Assembly: GCF_013410945.1 (NCBI RefSeq)
Contig: NZ_JACCCH010000001.1
Span: 2,790,001-2,854,000 of the forward strand
Direction of reading: 5' to 3'
DNA: 64,000 bases
Source: Leifsonia sp. AK011
GTDB taxonomy: Bacteria > Actinomycetota > Actinomycetes > Actinomycetales > Microbacteriaceae
Shown: positions 44,014 through 52,746 of the stretch, in pieces
Numbering within the stretch: the stretch's first letter is position 1
Layout of the letters: each line of letters starts with the position of its first letter
The notes under the pieces: generated by a model
The model's input: the letters and a program-made list of their open reading frames with translations, nothing else
Database searches by the model: none
Told to the model about the DNA's origin: nothing
Translations under genes and position numbers: made by a program

Positions 44014-44698
44014 CTCCGCCGTCCGGGTCGAGTCCCGGAAGGATCCCGTCTTCGACGGCTCGTCGGAGGAGATCGACCTTGGTGGGCGCTGGCCTGCCCA
44101 CCTCGACATACTTCACGCGAATACGGTCGAGGTACTCGCGAGCGGTCGAGTACCCGATGCCGAGCTGCTGCGCAGCGAGCTTGAGGGGCAGACCGGACGC
44201 GTAGAGGTGGAGAATCTCGCGTTCGCGACGACCGAGCTGTGCCTTCGCGAAGTCGCGGTCGGCATCGATCGCCGTCGCCCACTCGAGGTTGTTGAGAACC
44301 TCGCCTCGCGCGACAGTCGCTGCCGCGGCAAGGACCGTCTTGGTCGCTGAGGACTTGGGGATGACGCCTGCCGCACCGGCAGCGAGTGCCTCCCGCACAC
44401 TCGCGACTCGATCGGCGATCGAGTGCACGAGCACGGCGGAGCCGGTGGCCTGCACGTTCTTGACGTTGTCGGTGACGGTCGACCCGTCACCGAGCGACAG
44501 GTCGAGTACCACGACATCCACCTGGCGACCGGCGAGGCCGGTAATGAGCTGCTCGACGGTGGGCGCCTCGAGAACGAAGTCGTAGCCCTCGTCGAGGAAT
44601 GCTGCCTTCAGTCCGAGGCGAACGGACTCGTGGTCATCGACCACCGCGACTCGCACTCGCGACCCTGTCGTCGGGTGGGTAGCTGCCTCTGCGACCAT
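44003..44698 (-). CDS. NarL/LuxR-type response regulator
   Basis: A 231-aa protein. The receiver domain has VAVVDDHESVRLGLKAAF, the phospho-acceptor Asp in VVVLDLSLGDGS and Lys in GVIPKSSATKT. The C-terminal helix-turn-helix has REREILHLYASGLPLKLAAQQLGIGYSTAREYLDRIRVKY. AGGAAG lies 5-6 nt before the ATG, and TACACT (44728-44733, minus strand) may be the -10 box. It is the first gene of a set with the kinase and the degenerate kinase. Confidence 0.85.
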   Translation of the reverse strand: MVAEAATHPTTGSRVRVAVVDDHESVRLGLKAAFLDEGYDFVLEAPTVEQLITGLAGRQVDVVVLDLSLGDGSTVTDNVKNVQATGSAVLVHSIADRVASVREALAAGAAGVIPKSSATKTVLAAAATVARGEVLNNLEWATAIDADRDFAKAQLGRREREILHLYASGLPLKLAAQQLGIGYSTAREYLDRIRVKYVEVGRPAPTKVDLLRRAVEDGILPGLDPDGGDGR

Positions 44699-44788
44699 GG
44701 TGCTTCCTGTCTCGAAATCTGCCCCCCAGTGTAGTGTCGCCGTCCCGCTCCCGCCGGTGACATACCGCGGAAGGCAGTGCGGCGACGC

Positions 44789-46021
44789 TCAGTTCGTGCG
44801 TGAGAGCCTTCCCACGGCCTCGAGGTGGTGCGTGTTCGGGAAGAGATCGAACGCACGCAACCGCTCGAGGGTGTACCCGTGCTCGGCGAAGTAGGCGACG
44901 TCGCGGGAGAAAGCCACGGGGTCACACGCGACATACACGATCTGCGCGGGCGAGACGGAGGCCACGGCGTCGACGACCTCGCGCCCGGCGCCCGATCGCG
45001 GCGGGTCCAGGACGATGGTGGAACGGGCCAGGCGGGCCCGCTCGGTCGCACTCGCGTCGGCCGCGAAGCGTGGCATCCAGCGCTCCACCCTGGCTGTCTC
45101 GGCGCGAGCACCGACCCACTCGCTGAGGTTGTCCGAGGCGAAGTCGGTTGCCGAGGTGTCGCTCTCGATCGAGGTGAGGCGGGTGCCAGGGCCGAAGCGG
45201 TCGGCGACCGCTGCGGCGAGCAGGCCCACGCCCCCGTACAGGTCGAGGTTGGCTGCCGAGGGATCGAATCGGTCGGGGTCGATCATCGTCTGCACGACCT
45301 CGCTGAGGAGCGATGCCGCGCCGCGGTGCACCTGCCAGAAGCCCGTGTCGTGGAGGCGGAACTCGCGCGACCCCACGACCTCGGTGATCACCGACGGCTT
45401 CTGGGCGCCGACGACCAGCCGAACTCCGCCTGCCGAGGGCGCGAGGATGTCGACGCTGTCGTTGCCGCGGAACGACTCGCCGAGCGGCGCAGCCTCGGCG
45501 AGTTCCGGCGTCGCGAGCGGAAGAGAGGTGATGGGGATGACGCGATGGCTGCGTGCGCCGTAGGGGCCGATCGTGCCGGCCTCGTCGACGTGGAGTCGCA
45601 CACGGGTACGCCACCCGGTGCCGTCGGGGGTCTCGCCAGGGACTGGCTCGACCGTGGCATCCGTGTCCGTCTTCGCCATGCGCTGGAGCGACTCCGCGAG
45701 CACGCGGCGCTTGAGCTCGCGCTGGTGGGCGAGCTGGATGTGCCCGAACTCGGCGCCGCCGGCGCGCTCATCGGGGTCGCGGTCGAGGGATGCCGCGTCC
45801 CAGACGTGGTCCCGGCGGAACTCGCTCGGCGTGACCACCGACACCGTGTCGGCGCGCAGGAACGACTTCTTCGCGTCATTCGTGACCCTCGCGAGCACAC
45901 GCTCCCCGGGGATGGCATCAGAGACGAACACCACCCGACCCTCATGCCTCGCCACGGCGACTCCGCCGTGCGCGATGTTGGTAACGTCGAGTTCGATCGT
46001 CTTTCCCAGCAGTTCACCCAT
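44789..46021 (-). CDS. TrmA/RumA-like RNA (uracil-5-)-methyltransferase
   Basis: A 410-aa SAM-dependent enzyme. An N-terminal TRAM domain (about 1-60: IELDVTNIAHGGVAVARHEGRVVFVSDAIPGERV) is followed by a Rossmann domain with LDLYGGVGLLAAAVADRFG (SAM), IVLDPPRSGAG, and the catalytic Cys366 in VYVACDPVAFSRD with a C-terminal HHLE. The iron-sulfur cysteines of RumA are absent. It should methylate a uridine in tRNA or rRNA. ATG with TAAGCT 7 nt upstream. It diverges from maf with 21 bp between starts. Confidence 0.85.
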   Translation of the reverse strand: MGELLGKTIELDVTNIAHGGVAVARHEGRVVFVSDAIPGERVLARVTNDAKKSFLRADTVSVVTPSEFRRDHVWDAASLDRDPDERAGGAEFGHIQLAHQRELKRRVLAESLQRMAKTDTDATVEPVPGETPDGTGWRTRVRLHVDEAGTIGPYGARSHRVIPITSLPLATPELAEAAPLGESFRGNDSVDILAPSAGGVRLVVGAQKPSVITEVVGSREFRLHDTGFWQVHRGAASLLSEVVQTMIDPDRFDPSAANLDLYGGVGLLAAAVADRFGPGTRLTSIESDTSATDFASDNLSEWVGARAETARVERWMPRFAADASATERARLARSTIVLDPPRSGAGREVVDAVASVSPAQIVYVACDPVAFSRDVAYFAEHGYTLERLRAFDLFPNTHHLEAVGRLSRTN

Positions 46022-46028
46022 TCTGTAG

Positions 46029-46034
46029 AGCTTA
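46029..46034 (-). promoter_or_regulatory. -10 box for the TrmA-like gene (leaderless)
   Basis: TAAGCT lies 7 nt before the ATG at 46021. Confidence 0.45.
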
Positions 46035-46042
46035 GGAGTGCC

Positions 46043-46669
46043 GTGCGGTTCTACCTCGCCTCGACCTCTCCCGCGCGACTGGCCACGCTCCGCAATGCGG
46101 GCATCGAGCCCGTGCTCGTGCCCTCGAATGTGGACGAGGACGCGGTGGTCGCGGCAGCTGGCCCGCTCTCACCGGCGGAGACGGTGCAGCTGCTCGCGCG
46201 GGCCAAGGCAGAGGCGATCGTCGGCACGCTCGTCGATGGCGAGCCGATCGACGGCGTGATCCTCGGCGGCGACTCGATGTTCGAACTCGATGGTGTCGTC
46301 TACGGCAAGCCGCACCTCCCCGAGGTCGCGCGCGAACGGTGGCTCGGGATGCGCGGCGCCAGCGGCCTGCTCCACTCCGGCCACTGGGTGATCGACCACC
46401 GTGACGGGGTTGCCGCCTCGGCCGTCGGCGGCGTCTCCACCGCGCGAGTCACCTTCGCCGACGACATCGACGACGAGGAACTCGACGCCTACATCGCGAC
46501 AGGTGAGCCGCTCACGGTGGCCGGCGCGTTCACGATCGACAGCCTCGGTTCCGCCTTCATCACGAGCGTCGACGGTGACCCGCACGCCGTCGTGGGGCTG
46601 TCGGTGTCACTCGCACGCCGCCTGGTGCGTGAGGTGGGCATCCCCTGGACCGCGCTCTGGAATCGCTGA
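46043..46669 (+). CDS. maf: Maf-family nucleotide pyrophosphatase
   Basis: A 208-aa Maf/ITPase-like protein. FYLASTSPARLATLRNAGI (the substrate loop), LGGDSMFELDG (catalytic Asp) and ITSVDGDPHAVVGLSVSLARRLVRE are present. Maf proteins hydrolyse modified or canonical pyrimidine nucleotides; in Actinobacteria the gene often sits between accD and accA as here. GTG start with AGGAG 4 nt upstream. Alternative GTG at 46038 is in another frame. Confidence 0.9.
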   Translation: MRFYLASTSPARLATLRNAGIEPVLVPSNVDEDAVVAAAGPLSPAETVQLLARAKAEAIVGTLVDGEPIDGVILGGDSMFELDGVVYGKPHLPEVARERWLGMRGASGLLHSGHWVIDHRDGVAASAVGGVSTARVTFADDIDDEELDAYIATGEPLTVAGAFTIDSLGSAFITSVDGDPHAVVGLSVSLARRLVREVGIPWTALWNR

Positions 46670-46732
46670 CGCTCACAACGCTCCCCGTCCTTCTTTGTGT
46701 GTCGCCCACAGTGCTGGCGTTCGCGCGCGCCC

Positions 46733-46738
46733 TAAGCT
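46733..46738 (+). promoter_or_regulatory. Possible -10 box for the acetyl/propionyl-CoA carboxylase alpha gene
   Basis: TAAGCT lies 9 nt before the ATG, with GGAGA between, so the mRNA could be leaderless or have a very short leader. Confidence 0.35.
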
Positions 46739-46747
46739 GGAGAAACT

Positions 46748-48502
46748 ATGGCTCGAATCACAAAAGTCCTGATTGCCAATCGTGGAGAGATCGCCGTTCG
46801 CGTCATCCGCGCCGCCAAGGACAGTGGTATCGCCACCGTCGCCGTCTACGCGGACCAGGACCGGGATGCCCGGCACGTCAAGCTCGCGGATGAGGCGTAC
46901 TCCCTCGATGGGATGACGAGTGCCGACACCTACCTCGTCGTACCCAAGATCCTCTCCGTCGCCAAGCGCTCCGGTGCCGACGCGATCCACCCCGGATACG
47001 GGTTCCTTGCCGAGAACGCGGACTTCGCCCGTGCCGTGATCGACGCCGGCATCATCTGGATCGGCCCGTCGCCCGAGGCGATCGAGAAGCTCGGTGACAA
47101 GGTCAGCGCACGCCACATCGCCGAGAAGGTCGGCGCCCCCCTCGCCCCCGGAACGCTCAACCCCGTCTCCGGCGCCGAGGAAGTGCTCGAGTTCGTCGAC
47201 CAGCACGGGCTGCCGGTCGCGATCAAGGCCGCGTTCGGTGGCGGTGGTCGCGGACTCAAGGTCGCGCGTACGCGCGAAGAGGTCCCCGAACTCTTCGACT
47301 CGGCCACGCGCGAAGCCGTCGCAGCCTTCGGACGCGGCGAGTGCTTCGTCGAGAAGTACCTCGACCAGCCGCGCCACGTCGAGACCCAGTGCCTCGCAGA
47401 CCAGCACGGCAACGTGGTCGTCATCTCCACGCGCGACTGCTCGCTGCAGCGTCGGCACCAGAAGCTCGTGGAGGAGGCACCGGCTCCGTTCCTCACCGAT
47501 TCTCAGAATGCGGCACTGTACGAGTCCTCGAAGGCCATCCTGAAGGAGGTCGGCTACGTCGGCGCTGGCACGTGCGAGTTCCTCGTGGCGAAGGACGGCA
47601 CGATCTCGTTCCTGGAGGTGAACACGCGACTCCAGGTCGAGCATCCCGTCTCCGAGGAGGTCACCGGCATCGACCTCGTGCGTGAGCAGTTCCGCATCGC
47701 GGAGGGTGGCGTGATCGAGTACGGTGACCCCGTTCCTCAGGGCCATTCGTTCGAGTTCCGCATCAACGGCGAGGACCCGGGCATGAACTTCCTCCCCTCC
47801 CCCGGCCCCGTCCAGGCCCTCCGCTTCCCCGGCGGCCCCGGCGTGCGCGTCGACAGCGGCGTGACCACCGGCGATGTCATCACCGGTGCGTTCGACTCGC
47901 TCCTCGCCAAGCTCATCGTCACGGGCGTCAGCCGCGAGGATGCCCTCGAGCGCTCGCGCCGCGCACTCGACGAGTTCGAGATCGCCGGGCTCCCCACAGT
48001 GCTGCCGTTCCACCGCAAGATCGTCAGGGACCCGGCCTTCACGAGCGAGCCCTTCTCGGTGTACACGCGCTGGATCGAGACCGAGTTCGACAACGACATC
48101 GAGCCGTGGAGCGGATCCCTCGTCGAGGGCGCACCCGCGCCGGCCCGCCACAATGTGGTCGTCGAGGTCGATGGCAAGCGCATCGAGGTGTCCCTTCCGA
48201 CGAAGCTCGTGCCGACGACGGCCGGCGGAGCCGCGTTGGCTGCACCTCCGCGGCGCCGGGGGGCGGCATCCGTCAGCACCGTGACGGGCGACTCGGTGAC
48301 CGCGCCCATGCAGGCGACGATCGTGAAGCTCGCCGTGACTGAGGGCGACGTTGTGGTGAAGGGCGACCTGATTCTGGTGCTCGAGGCCATGAAGATGGAG
48401 CAGCCGATCGTGGCGCACAAGGATGGCACGGTCTCCGGCATCAACGCCTCGGTCGGCACCACGGTCTCCTCGGGCCACGTCCTCCTCTCGATCACCGACT
48501 GA
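46748..48502 (+). CDS. accA3: Acyl-CoA carboxylase alpha subunit (biotin carboxylase plus biotin carrier)
   Basis: A 584-aa bifunctional subunit. Residues about 1-445 form the biotin carboxylase ([67 protein letters not shown]). The C-terminal biotinyl domain has [10 protein letters not shown] with the biotinylated Lys549. It is activated by BirA and works with AccD5/AccE. GGAGA is 5 nt before the ATG. Confidence 0.95.
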   Translation: MARITKVLIANRGEIAVRVIRAAKDSGIATVAVYADQDRDARHVKLADEAYSLDGMTSADTYLVVPKILSVAKRSGADAIHPGYGFLAENADFARAVIDAGIIWIGPSPEAIEKLGDKVSARHIAEKVGAPLAPGTLNPVSGAEEVLEFVDQHGLPVAIKAAFGGGGRGLKVARTREEVPELFDSATREAVAAFGRGECFVEKYLDQPRHVETQCLADQHGNVVVISTRDCSLQRRHQKLVEEAPAPFLTDSQNAALYESSKAILKEVGYVGAGTCEFLVAKDGTISFLEVNTRLQVEHPVSEEVTGIDLVREQFRIAEGGVIEYGDPVPQGHSFEFRINGEDPGMNFLPSPGPVQALRFPGGPGVRVDSGVTTGDVITGAFDSLLAKLIVTGVSREDALERSRRALDEFEIAGLPTVLPFHRKIVRDPAFTSEPFSVYTRWIETEFDNDIEPWSGSLVEGAPAPARHNVVVEVDGKRIEVSLPTKLVPTTAGGAALAAPPRRRGAASVSTVTGDSVTAPMQATIVKLAVTEGDVVVKGDLILVLEAMKMEQPIVAHKDGTVSGINASVGTTVSSGHVLLSITD

Positions 48503-48533
48503 CCCCTGCCCGCCTGCCTCTCCGGGGGTCTCC

Positions 48534-48559
48534 TTCCCAAAGAGCGCGCTCCTTGGGAA
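48534..48559. repeat. Near-perfect palindrome, left boundary of a DUF559-like cassette
   Basis: A 26-nt near palindrome with TTCCCAA and TTGGGAA arms around AGCGCGCT. Its bases 48534-48555 match the reverse complement of 49673-49694 at 20 of 22 positions. It lies 31 bp after the accA3 stop and may also end transcription. Confidence 0.6.
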
Positions 48560-48615
48560 AAGTCGCGAACATGTGCACGCTGCTTGTCACTCTGATCGAC
48601 TAACGCAGCCAGCAG

Positions 48616-49557
48616 CTAGCGCAGACCCGCCGAGCGAAGGTGCGCCTCAAGTGCGGGCAGAGAGGATGCCACCACCCAACCCCACCGCGTCACGTGAGGG
48701 CCGAGCGCGCGCAACCGGTCCTCCCGAAGTTTCTCGTCGACGACCACCTCCCCCGGAGTGCGCCCTTTGCGGAACTCGTCGCGCTGGTACTTCCCCACCC
48801 CGTCGAACTCGCCGACGAGTCCGAACTCGGGCCACCAGAAGTCGACGACGATGCGGCCACGCTCGTCGCGGAACTCGTGCTGCAACTGTGGTTTTGGCAA
48901 TCCGAGCAGGTGTATGCCTACTCGGCTGAGCGACTCCCCAGCCGATCCGCTGGCACCGTCCGCGAGTTCCACGGCATCAGCGCAGCGCGACTGCCCGCGA
49001 GCGGAGCCCTGCGATAACTCGTCGATTAGCTCTGGCCGGGTGACGCGGGTGCGAATCGGGCTCCCATCGGTCGCGAGGGAGAGCGCAGCATCCATCATCG
49101 CTACCGACGTGCTGAGCCGTTGGGTGCGTCCGACGTCGATGAGGGTGCGCGCCATCGTGGTGACGTCGAGGCCGTCAATCGTGTCGTTGTCGTTGGGCAG
49201 CGGGTACCGTCGCGCCGTGAACGCCCGCCTCGTCGCGCTAGGCGAGTCACCGACGGTGGCTTCCGGCCGCTCCGGCCACGCGCCCACCATCGGCAACCTC
49301 CAGAGTGCCGCCGCGGACAGGTGCGAGAACAGGAGACCCGAGCGGGATGCCCTTGCTGCGGCGTGAATACGGAGAAGGAACTGCGTGTCGGTGTCGAGCC
49401 CGAGCCAGTAATCGGTGGGGACGTACCATCCCTCGCAGAGCCGGGTGAAGTGACCCGCGCGCGCCTGCCGGTAGAACGTCGGGCCGTCGCCCGACCGGCG
49501 GATGGCGGTCGATGAGACAAGGTGGTTGAGCCAGGGAGTCGACGTGCTGTGGGGCAT
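48616..49557 (-). CDS. AbiEi/DUF559-like protein with a Vsr-type nuclease domain
   Basis: A 313-aa protein. The N-terminal third resembles the winged-helix AbiEi-antitoxin-like region often fused to this family (FYRQARAGHFTRLCEGWYVP, SHLSAAALWRLPMVG). The C-terminal part shows a DUF559/Vsr-like nuclease pattern: VVDFWWPEFGLVGEFDGVGKY (Asp, Glu, Lys) and EKLREDRLRALGPHVTRWGW. No partner toxin gene is next to it. Related proteins occur as lone genes in many Microbacteriaceae. Catalytic activity is inferred only. Confidence 0.7.
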   Translation of the reverse strand: MPHSTSTPWLNHLVSSTAIRRSGDGPTFYRQARAGHFTRLCEGWYVPTDYWLGLDTDTQFLLRIHAAARASRSGLLFSHLSAAALWRLPMVGAWPERPEATVGDSPSATRRAFTARRYPLPNDNDTIDGLDVTTMARTLIDVGRTQRLSTSVAMMDAALSLATDGSPIRTRVTRPELIDELSQGSARGQSRCADAVELADGASGSAGESLSRVGIHLLGLPKPQLQHEFRDERGRIVVDFWWPEFGLVGEFDGVGKYQRDEFRKGRTPGEVVVDEKLREDRLRALGPHVTRWGWVVASSLPALEAHLRSAGLR

Positions 49558-49672
49558 CCCGATAGCGTGCGTCGCCGGCCGCTGGGAGGAGACCGCGCAC
49601 CACCCATCTGGGTGATGATGGCGACGGGTCGTCCATGTTGACGAGAGGTGTCGAAATGTGCGCGCTTTCAGT

Positions 49673-49694
49673 CAAGGGGCGCGCTGTTTGGGAA
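49673..49694. repeat. Right boundary repeat of the DUF559-like cassette
   Basis: Inverted copy of 48534-48555, 20 of 22 bases. It lies 18 bp beyond the stop of lpdA and 115 bp before the DUF559-like start. A GGTCTCC string also occurs beside both copies at different spacing. Confidence 0.55.
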
Positions 49695-49712
49695 GAGAAC
49701 CCCGGGAGACCC

Positions 49713-51149
49713 CTAGTTGACGATGTGCATGGCTCGGGCGGCGTCCGTGATGCTGCCCGTGAGGGAGGGGTAGACCGAGAAGGCGCGGGCGAGCTGATCG
49801 ACCGTGAGGCGGTGCTCCACGGCGAGGGCGACCGACATGATGAGCTCGGATGCATGGGGCGCCACGATCACACCACCGATGACCGTGCCGGAACCGGTGC
49901 GGGCGAAGAGTTTCACGAAGCCGTCGCGCATGCCCATCATCTTGGCGCGCGGGTTGGAGGCCAGCGGCAGCTTGTAGATCTCGCCCTGGGCGATGCCGTC
50001 CTCGATCTGCTTCTGCGACCAGCCGACGGTCGCGATCTCGGGCTGGGTGAAGATGTTCGACGTCACGTTGCGCAGTTCGGTGGGGTTCACGGCATCCCCC
50101 ATCGCGTGGAAGACACCGGTGCGCCCCTGCATGGCCGCGACGGATGCCAGGGGCAGGAAGTCCGAGCAGTCGCCGGCCGCATAGATCGACGGGACCGACG
50201 TGCGAGCAACACGGTTGACACGGATGTGACCGGATGCCGTGAGCTGAACTCCCGCCTCGACCAGCCCGATGTCCTCGGTGTTGGGAAGCGAACCGACCGC
50301 CATGAGGCAGTGCGAGCCCTCGACCGTGCGACCGTCCGACAGGGTCGCGACGACGCCATCGGCGGTGCGCGTGACCGACTCGGCCCGCGACTTGGAGAGC
50401 ACGGTCATGCCGTTGCGCTTGAAGACGTCCTCGATGACACGGGCGGCGTCGGCATCCTCACCCGGCAGCACCTGGTCGCGCGACGAGATGAGGGTGACCT
50501 CGGAGCCGAGCGCACGGTACGCGGAGGCGAACTCGGCGCCGGTGACACCGGAGCCCACCACGATGAGGTGCTCCGGCACCTCCTTGAGGTCGTAGAGCTG
50601 GGTCCACGTGAAGATGCGCTCGCCGTCGGGCTTGGCGGTGGGCAGGATGCGCGGGCGGGCACCCACGGACACGACGATCGTGTCCACCTCGCACTCGTCG
50701 AAGTCGACCCGTGACTTGCCCTTGCCGGTCGAGACGACGATGCGGTTGGGTCCGTCCAGGCGACCGTCGCCCTGGATGATGCGAACCCCCGCCTTGAGCA
50801 ACTGCGACTTCATGTCCTCGGACTGCTGGCGCGCCAGCCGCAGGAGGCGGGCGTTGACGGCGGCGAGATTGACCGTGATCTCCGGTCGGACGGGGCGGCC
50901 GGCATCCGTTCGACTGAAGAACTGCACACCCAGGTCGGTGGCCTCCCCCACATTGCCGACCGCTTCTGCGGTGGCGATCAGGGTCTTGGAGGGCACCACG
51001 TCCGTGAGTACCGCCGAGCCACCGATGCCGGTGCGCTCGACGACCGTGACCTCTGCTCCGAGCTGCGCGGCGGCCAGTGCGGCTTCGTAGCCACCCGGAC
51101 CTCCCCCGAGTACGGCAATGCGTTGCTTCCGCTCGAACTCATAGGCCAT
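49713..51149 (-). CDS. lpdA: NAD(P)H quinone reductase / LpdA-type flavoprotein disulfide reductase
   Basis: A 478-aa flavoprotein. IAVLGGGPGGYEAALAAAQLGAEVTVVER binds FAD, GSGVTGAEFASAY binds NAD(P), and SIYAAGDCSDFLPLASVAAMQGR is the second FAD site. The redox pair of true lipoamide dehydrogenases is missing: the loop reads GGSAVLTDVVPSKTL. This is the pattern of mycobacterial LpdA (Rv3303c), an NAD(P)H quinone reductase, rather than of the E3 subunit. No clear ribosome site is seen before the ATG. Confidence 0.85.
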   Translation of the reverse strand: MAYEFERKQRIAVLGGGPGGYEAALAAAQLGAEVTVVERTGIGGSAVLTDVVPSKTLIATAEAVGNVGEATDLGVQFFSRTDAGRPVRPEITVNLAAVNARLLRLARQQSEDMKSQLLKAGVRIIQGDGRLDGPNRIVVSTGKGKSRVDFDECEVDTIVVSVGARPRILPTAKPDGERIFTWTQLYDLKEVPEHLIVVGSGVTGAEFASAYRALGSEVTLISSRDQVLPGEDADAARVIEDVFKRNGMTVLSKSRAESVTRTADGVVATLSDGRTVEGSHCLMAVGSLPNTEDIGLVEAGVQLTASGHIRVNRVARTSVPSIYAAGDCSDFLPLASVAAMQGRTGVFHAMGDAVNPTELRNVTSNIFTQPEIATVGWSQKQIEDGIAQGEIYKLPLASNPRAKMMGMRDGFVKLFARTGSGTVIGGVIVAPHASELIMSVALAVEHRLTVDQLARAFSVYPSLTGSITDAARAMHIVN

Positions 51150-51188
51150 GCGTAAATTGTGTCACGGGTCGACAGCGGCACTGGGCTG

Positions 51189-51830
51189 CTAAATGTCGCG
51201 GTAGTCCCCGCCCGGCGCGCCAAGGGAAGCCACGGTGTCGCCGCTCATGAAGACCGCGATGTAGTCGGTGCCCGGGTTGCCGGGATTGCTCAGCGACTCG
51301 TGCTCCGGCACGCTCACGGGCTCGAGTCCGTAGATGTCGGGTAGCCCGTCGGCGTCACCGTCGTACTGCTGGACGAAAGGGTCAAGCGCAACGACATCGG
51401 AGCGAGAGGATCCCACGTGGATGCCCTGGCTCGTCGACACGGGAAGGCCCGCTACTGTCGCGGACATCACGCGGACCGAGGTGACGGAGAAGTTCACGGT
51501 GAGTCTGATCTCCGGCCATTCGTAGGACATGCCGAACTTGCCGTTGTCCTCGGGGTCGGGCGTCATTCCCGTGAGCGAACTCACGAGAGTGATCGCGGCA
51601 TCCGGGTCGGCAAGCGGAGCGGACTCGAGCGCTGCGCCGTTCTGGTCCTGCAGGGTGAGCGCGTCGAGCGACAGCACGAGCGCTGCCGGGGCCGGCGCTT
51701 CAGGCGTCGGACTCGGCGTGGAGATCGTCGGAGTCGGTGTGGGAGTCGGAGTGGCCTGCGGCGCGGTCGGCCCGCATCCCGCGAGGAGCAGCACCACGGC
51801 AACCGCGGCAACAAGACGAGGAGCGCTCAT
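51189..51830 (-). CDS. Lipoprotein of unknown function with a Thr-Pro-rich linker
   Basis: A 213-aa protein with lipobox LLAGC (Cys about 19) and a Pro/Thr-rich linker (about 24-50). The mature domain (about 52-205) is a mixed alpha/beta region with TLQDQNGAALESAPLADPDAAITLVSSLTG and GIHVGSSRSDVVAL, repeats of short strands but no domain I can name. It should be anchored outside. It lies 39 bp upstream of lpdA in the same direction. Confidence 0.65.
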   Translation of the reverse strand: MSAPRLVAAVAVVLLLAGCGPTAPQATPTPTPTPTISTPSPTPEAPAPAALVLSLDALTLQDQNGAALESAPLADPDAAITLVSSLTGMTPDPEDNGKFGMSYEWPEIRLTVNFSVTSVRVMSATVAGLPVSTSQGIHVGSSRSDVVALDPFVQQYDGDADGLPDIYGLEPVSVPEHESLSNPGNPGTDYIAVFMSGDTVASLGAPGGDYRDI

Positions 51831-51897
51831 GGTGCCATGATGCCATCACCTGGTCACGAAAAATGCGCGCCCAGATAACGATCGTGGGTCAGATCAT

Positions 51898-51903
51898 TAG
51901 GCT
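51898..51903 (+). promoter_or_regulatory. -10 box for the PNP gene (leaderless)
   Basis: TAGGCT lies 6 nt before the ATG at 51910. Confidence 0.5.
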
Positions 51904-51909
51904 TGAGGG

Positions 51910-52746
51910 ATGTCGCAGGTACACACCGTCAACCCGCTGGATGACCGTTCAGCAGACCCTTTCGAGATCGCCAGGATCGCCGCAGCGGAGATAGCCGATA
52001 TCTCTGGCGTCGAGCGCCACGACATCGCTCTCACCCTCGGTTCCGGATGGGCGAAGGCTGCCGACCTGATCGGCGAGACGACGGCAACGATTCCGGCATC
52101 CGACATCACCGGATTCTCGAAGCCCGCCCTCGAGGGACACGTCGGCACCCTCCGCTCCGTGCTCCTGCCGACGGGCAAGCGCGCCCTCGTGATCGGTGCC
52201 CGCACCCACTACTACGAGAACCACGGCGTGCGCCGGGTCGTGCACTCCGTGCGCACGGCAGCGGCGACCGGCGCGACCACCATGATCCTCACCAATGGCG
52301 CCGGCGGCATCAAGGACACCTGGAAGCCCGGCAGCCCTGTGCTCATCAGCGACCACATCAACCTCACCGCCGACTCACCCCTCGAGGGCGCGACGTTCAT
52401 CGACCTCACCGACCTCTACTCGAAGCGACTCCGGGATCTCGCCCGCACGGTCGACTCGAGCCTCGACGAGGGCGTGTACTGCCAGTTCCGCGGCCCGCAC
52501 TACGAGACGCCGGCCGAGGTGCAGATGGCGAAGGCCATCGGCGGACACATCGTCGGAATGTCCACCGCTCTCGAGGCGATCGCTGCGCGACAGGCCGGCA
52601 TGGAGATCCTCGGCATGTCACTCATCACGAACCTCGCCGCGGGCATCCAGAAGACCCCCCTCAGCCACGAGGAGGTCATCGAGGCCGGGCGCGAGGCCGA
52701 GGGCCGCATCAGCGCGCTGCTCGCGCAGATCGTTGGTCAGCTGTGA
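51910..52746 (+). CDS. punA: Purine nucleoside phosphorylase (trimeric type)
   Basis: A 278-aa enzyme of the trimeric PNP family. LTLGSGWAKAADLIGE (phosphate), GARTHYYENHGVRRV, ILTNGAGGIKDTWKPGSPVLISDHINLT (base site, Asn), and GPHYETPAEVQMAKAIGGHIVGMST are conserved. It splits inosine and guanosine with phosphate. It overlaps the phosphohexomutase gene by 4 bp, which suggests that ribose-1-phosphate may be handled by the next enzyme. Confidence 0.93.
   Translation: MSQVHTVNPLDDRSADPFEIARIAAAEIADISGVERHDIALTLGSGWAKAADLIGETTATIPASDITGFSKPALEGHVGTLRSVLLPTGKRALVIGARTHYYENHGVRRVVHSVRTAAATGATTMILTNGAGGIKDTWKPGSPVLISDHINLTADSPLEGATFIDLTDLYSKRLRDLARTVDSSLDEGVYCQFRGPHYETPAEVQMAKAIGGHIVGMSTALEAIAARQAGMEILGMSLITNLAAGIQKTPLSHEEVIEAGREAEGRISALLAQIVGQL

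Noticed and set aside
48616-49557. A complete type IV toxin-antitoxin pair
   Set aside because: Only the AbiEi-like N-terminal region is seen, fused to a nuclease-like domain; no AbiEii-type toxin gene is adjacent.
49713-51149. Dihydrolipoamide dehydrogenase (E3) function
   Set aside because: The redox cysteine pair in the first FAD-domain helix is missing, so it fits the LpdA quinone reductase group.
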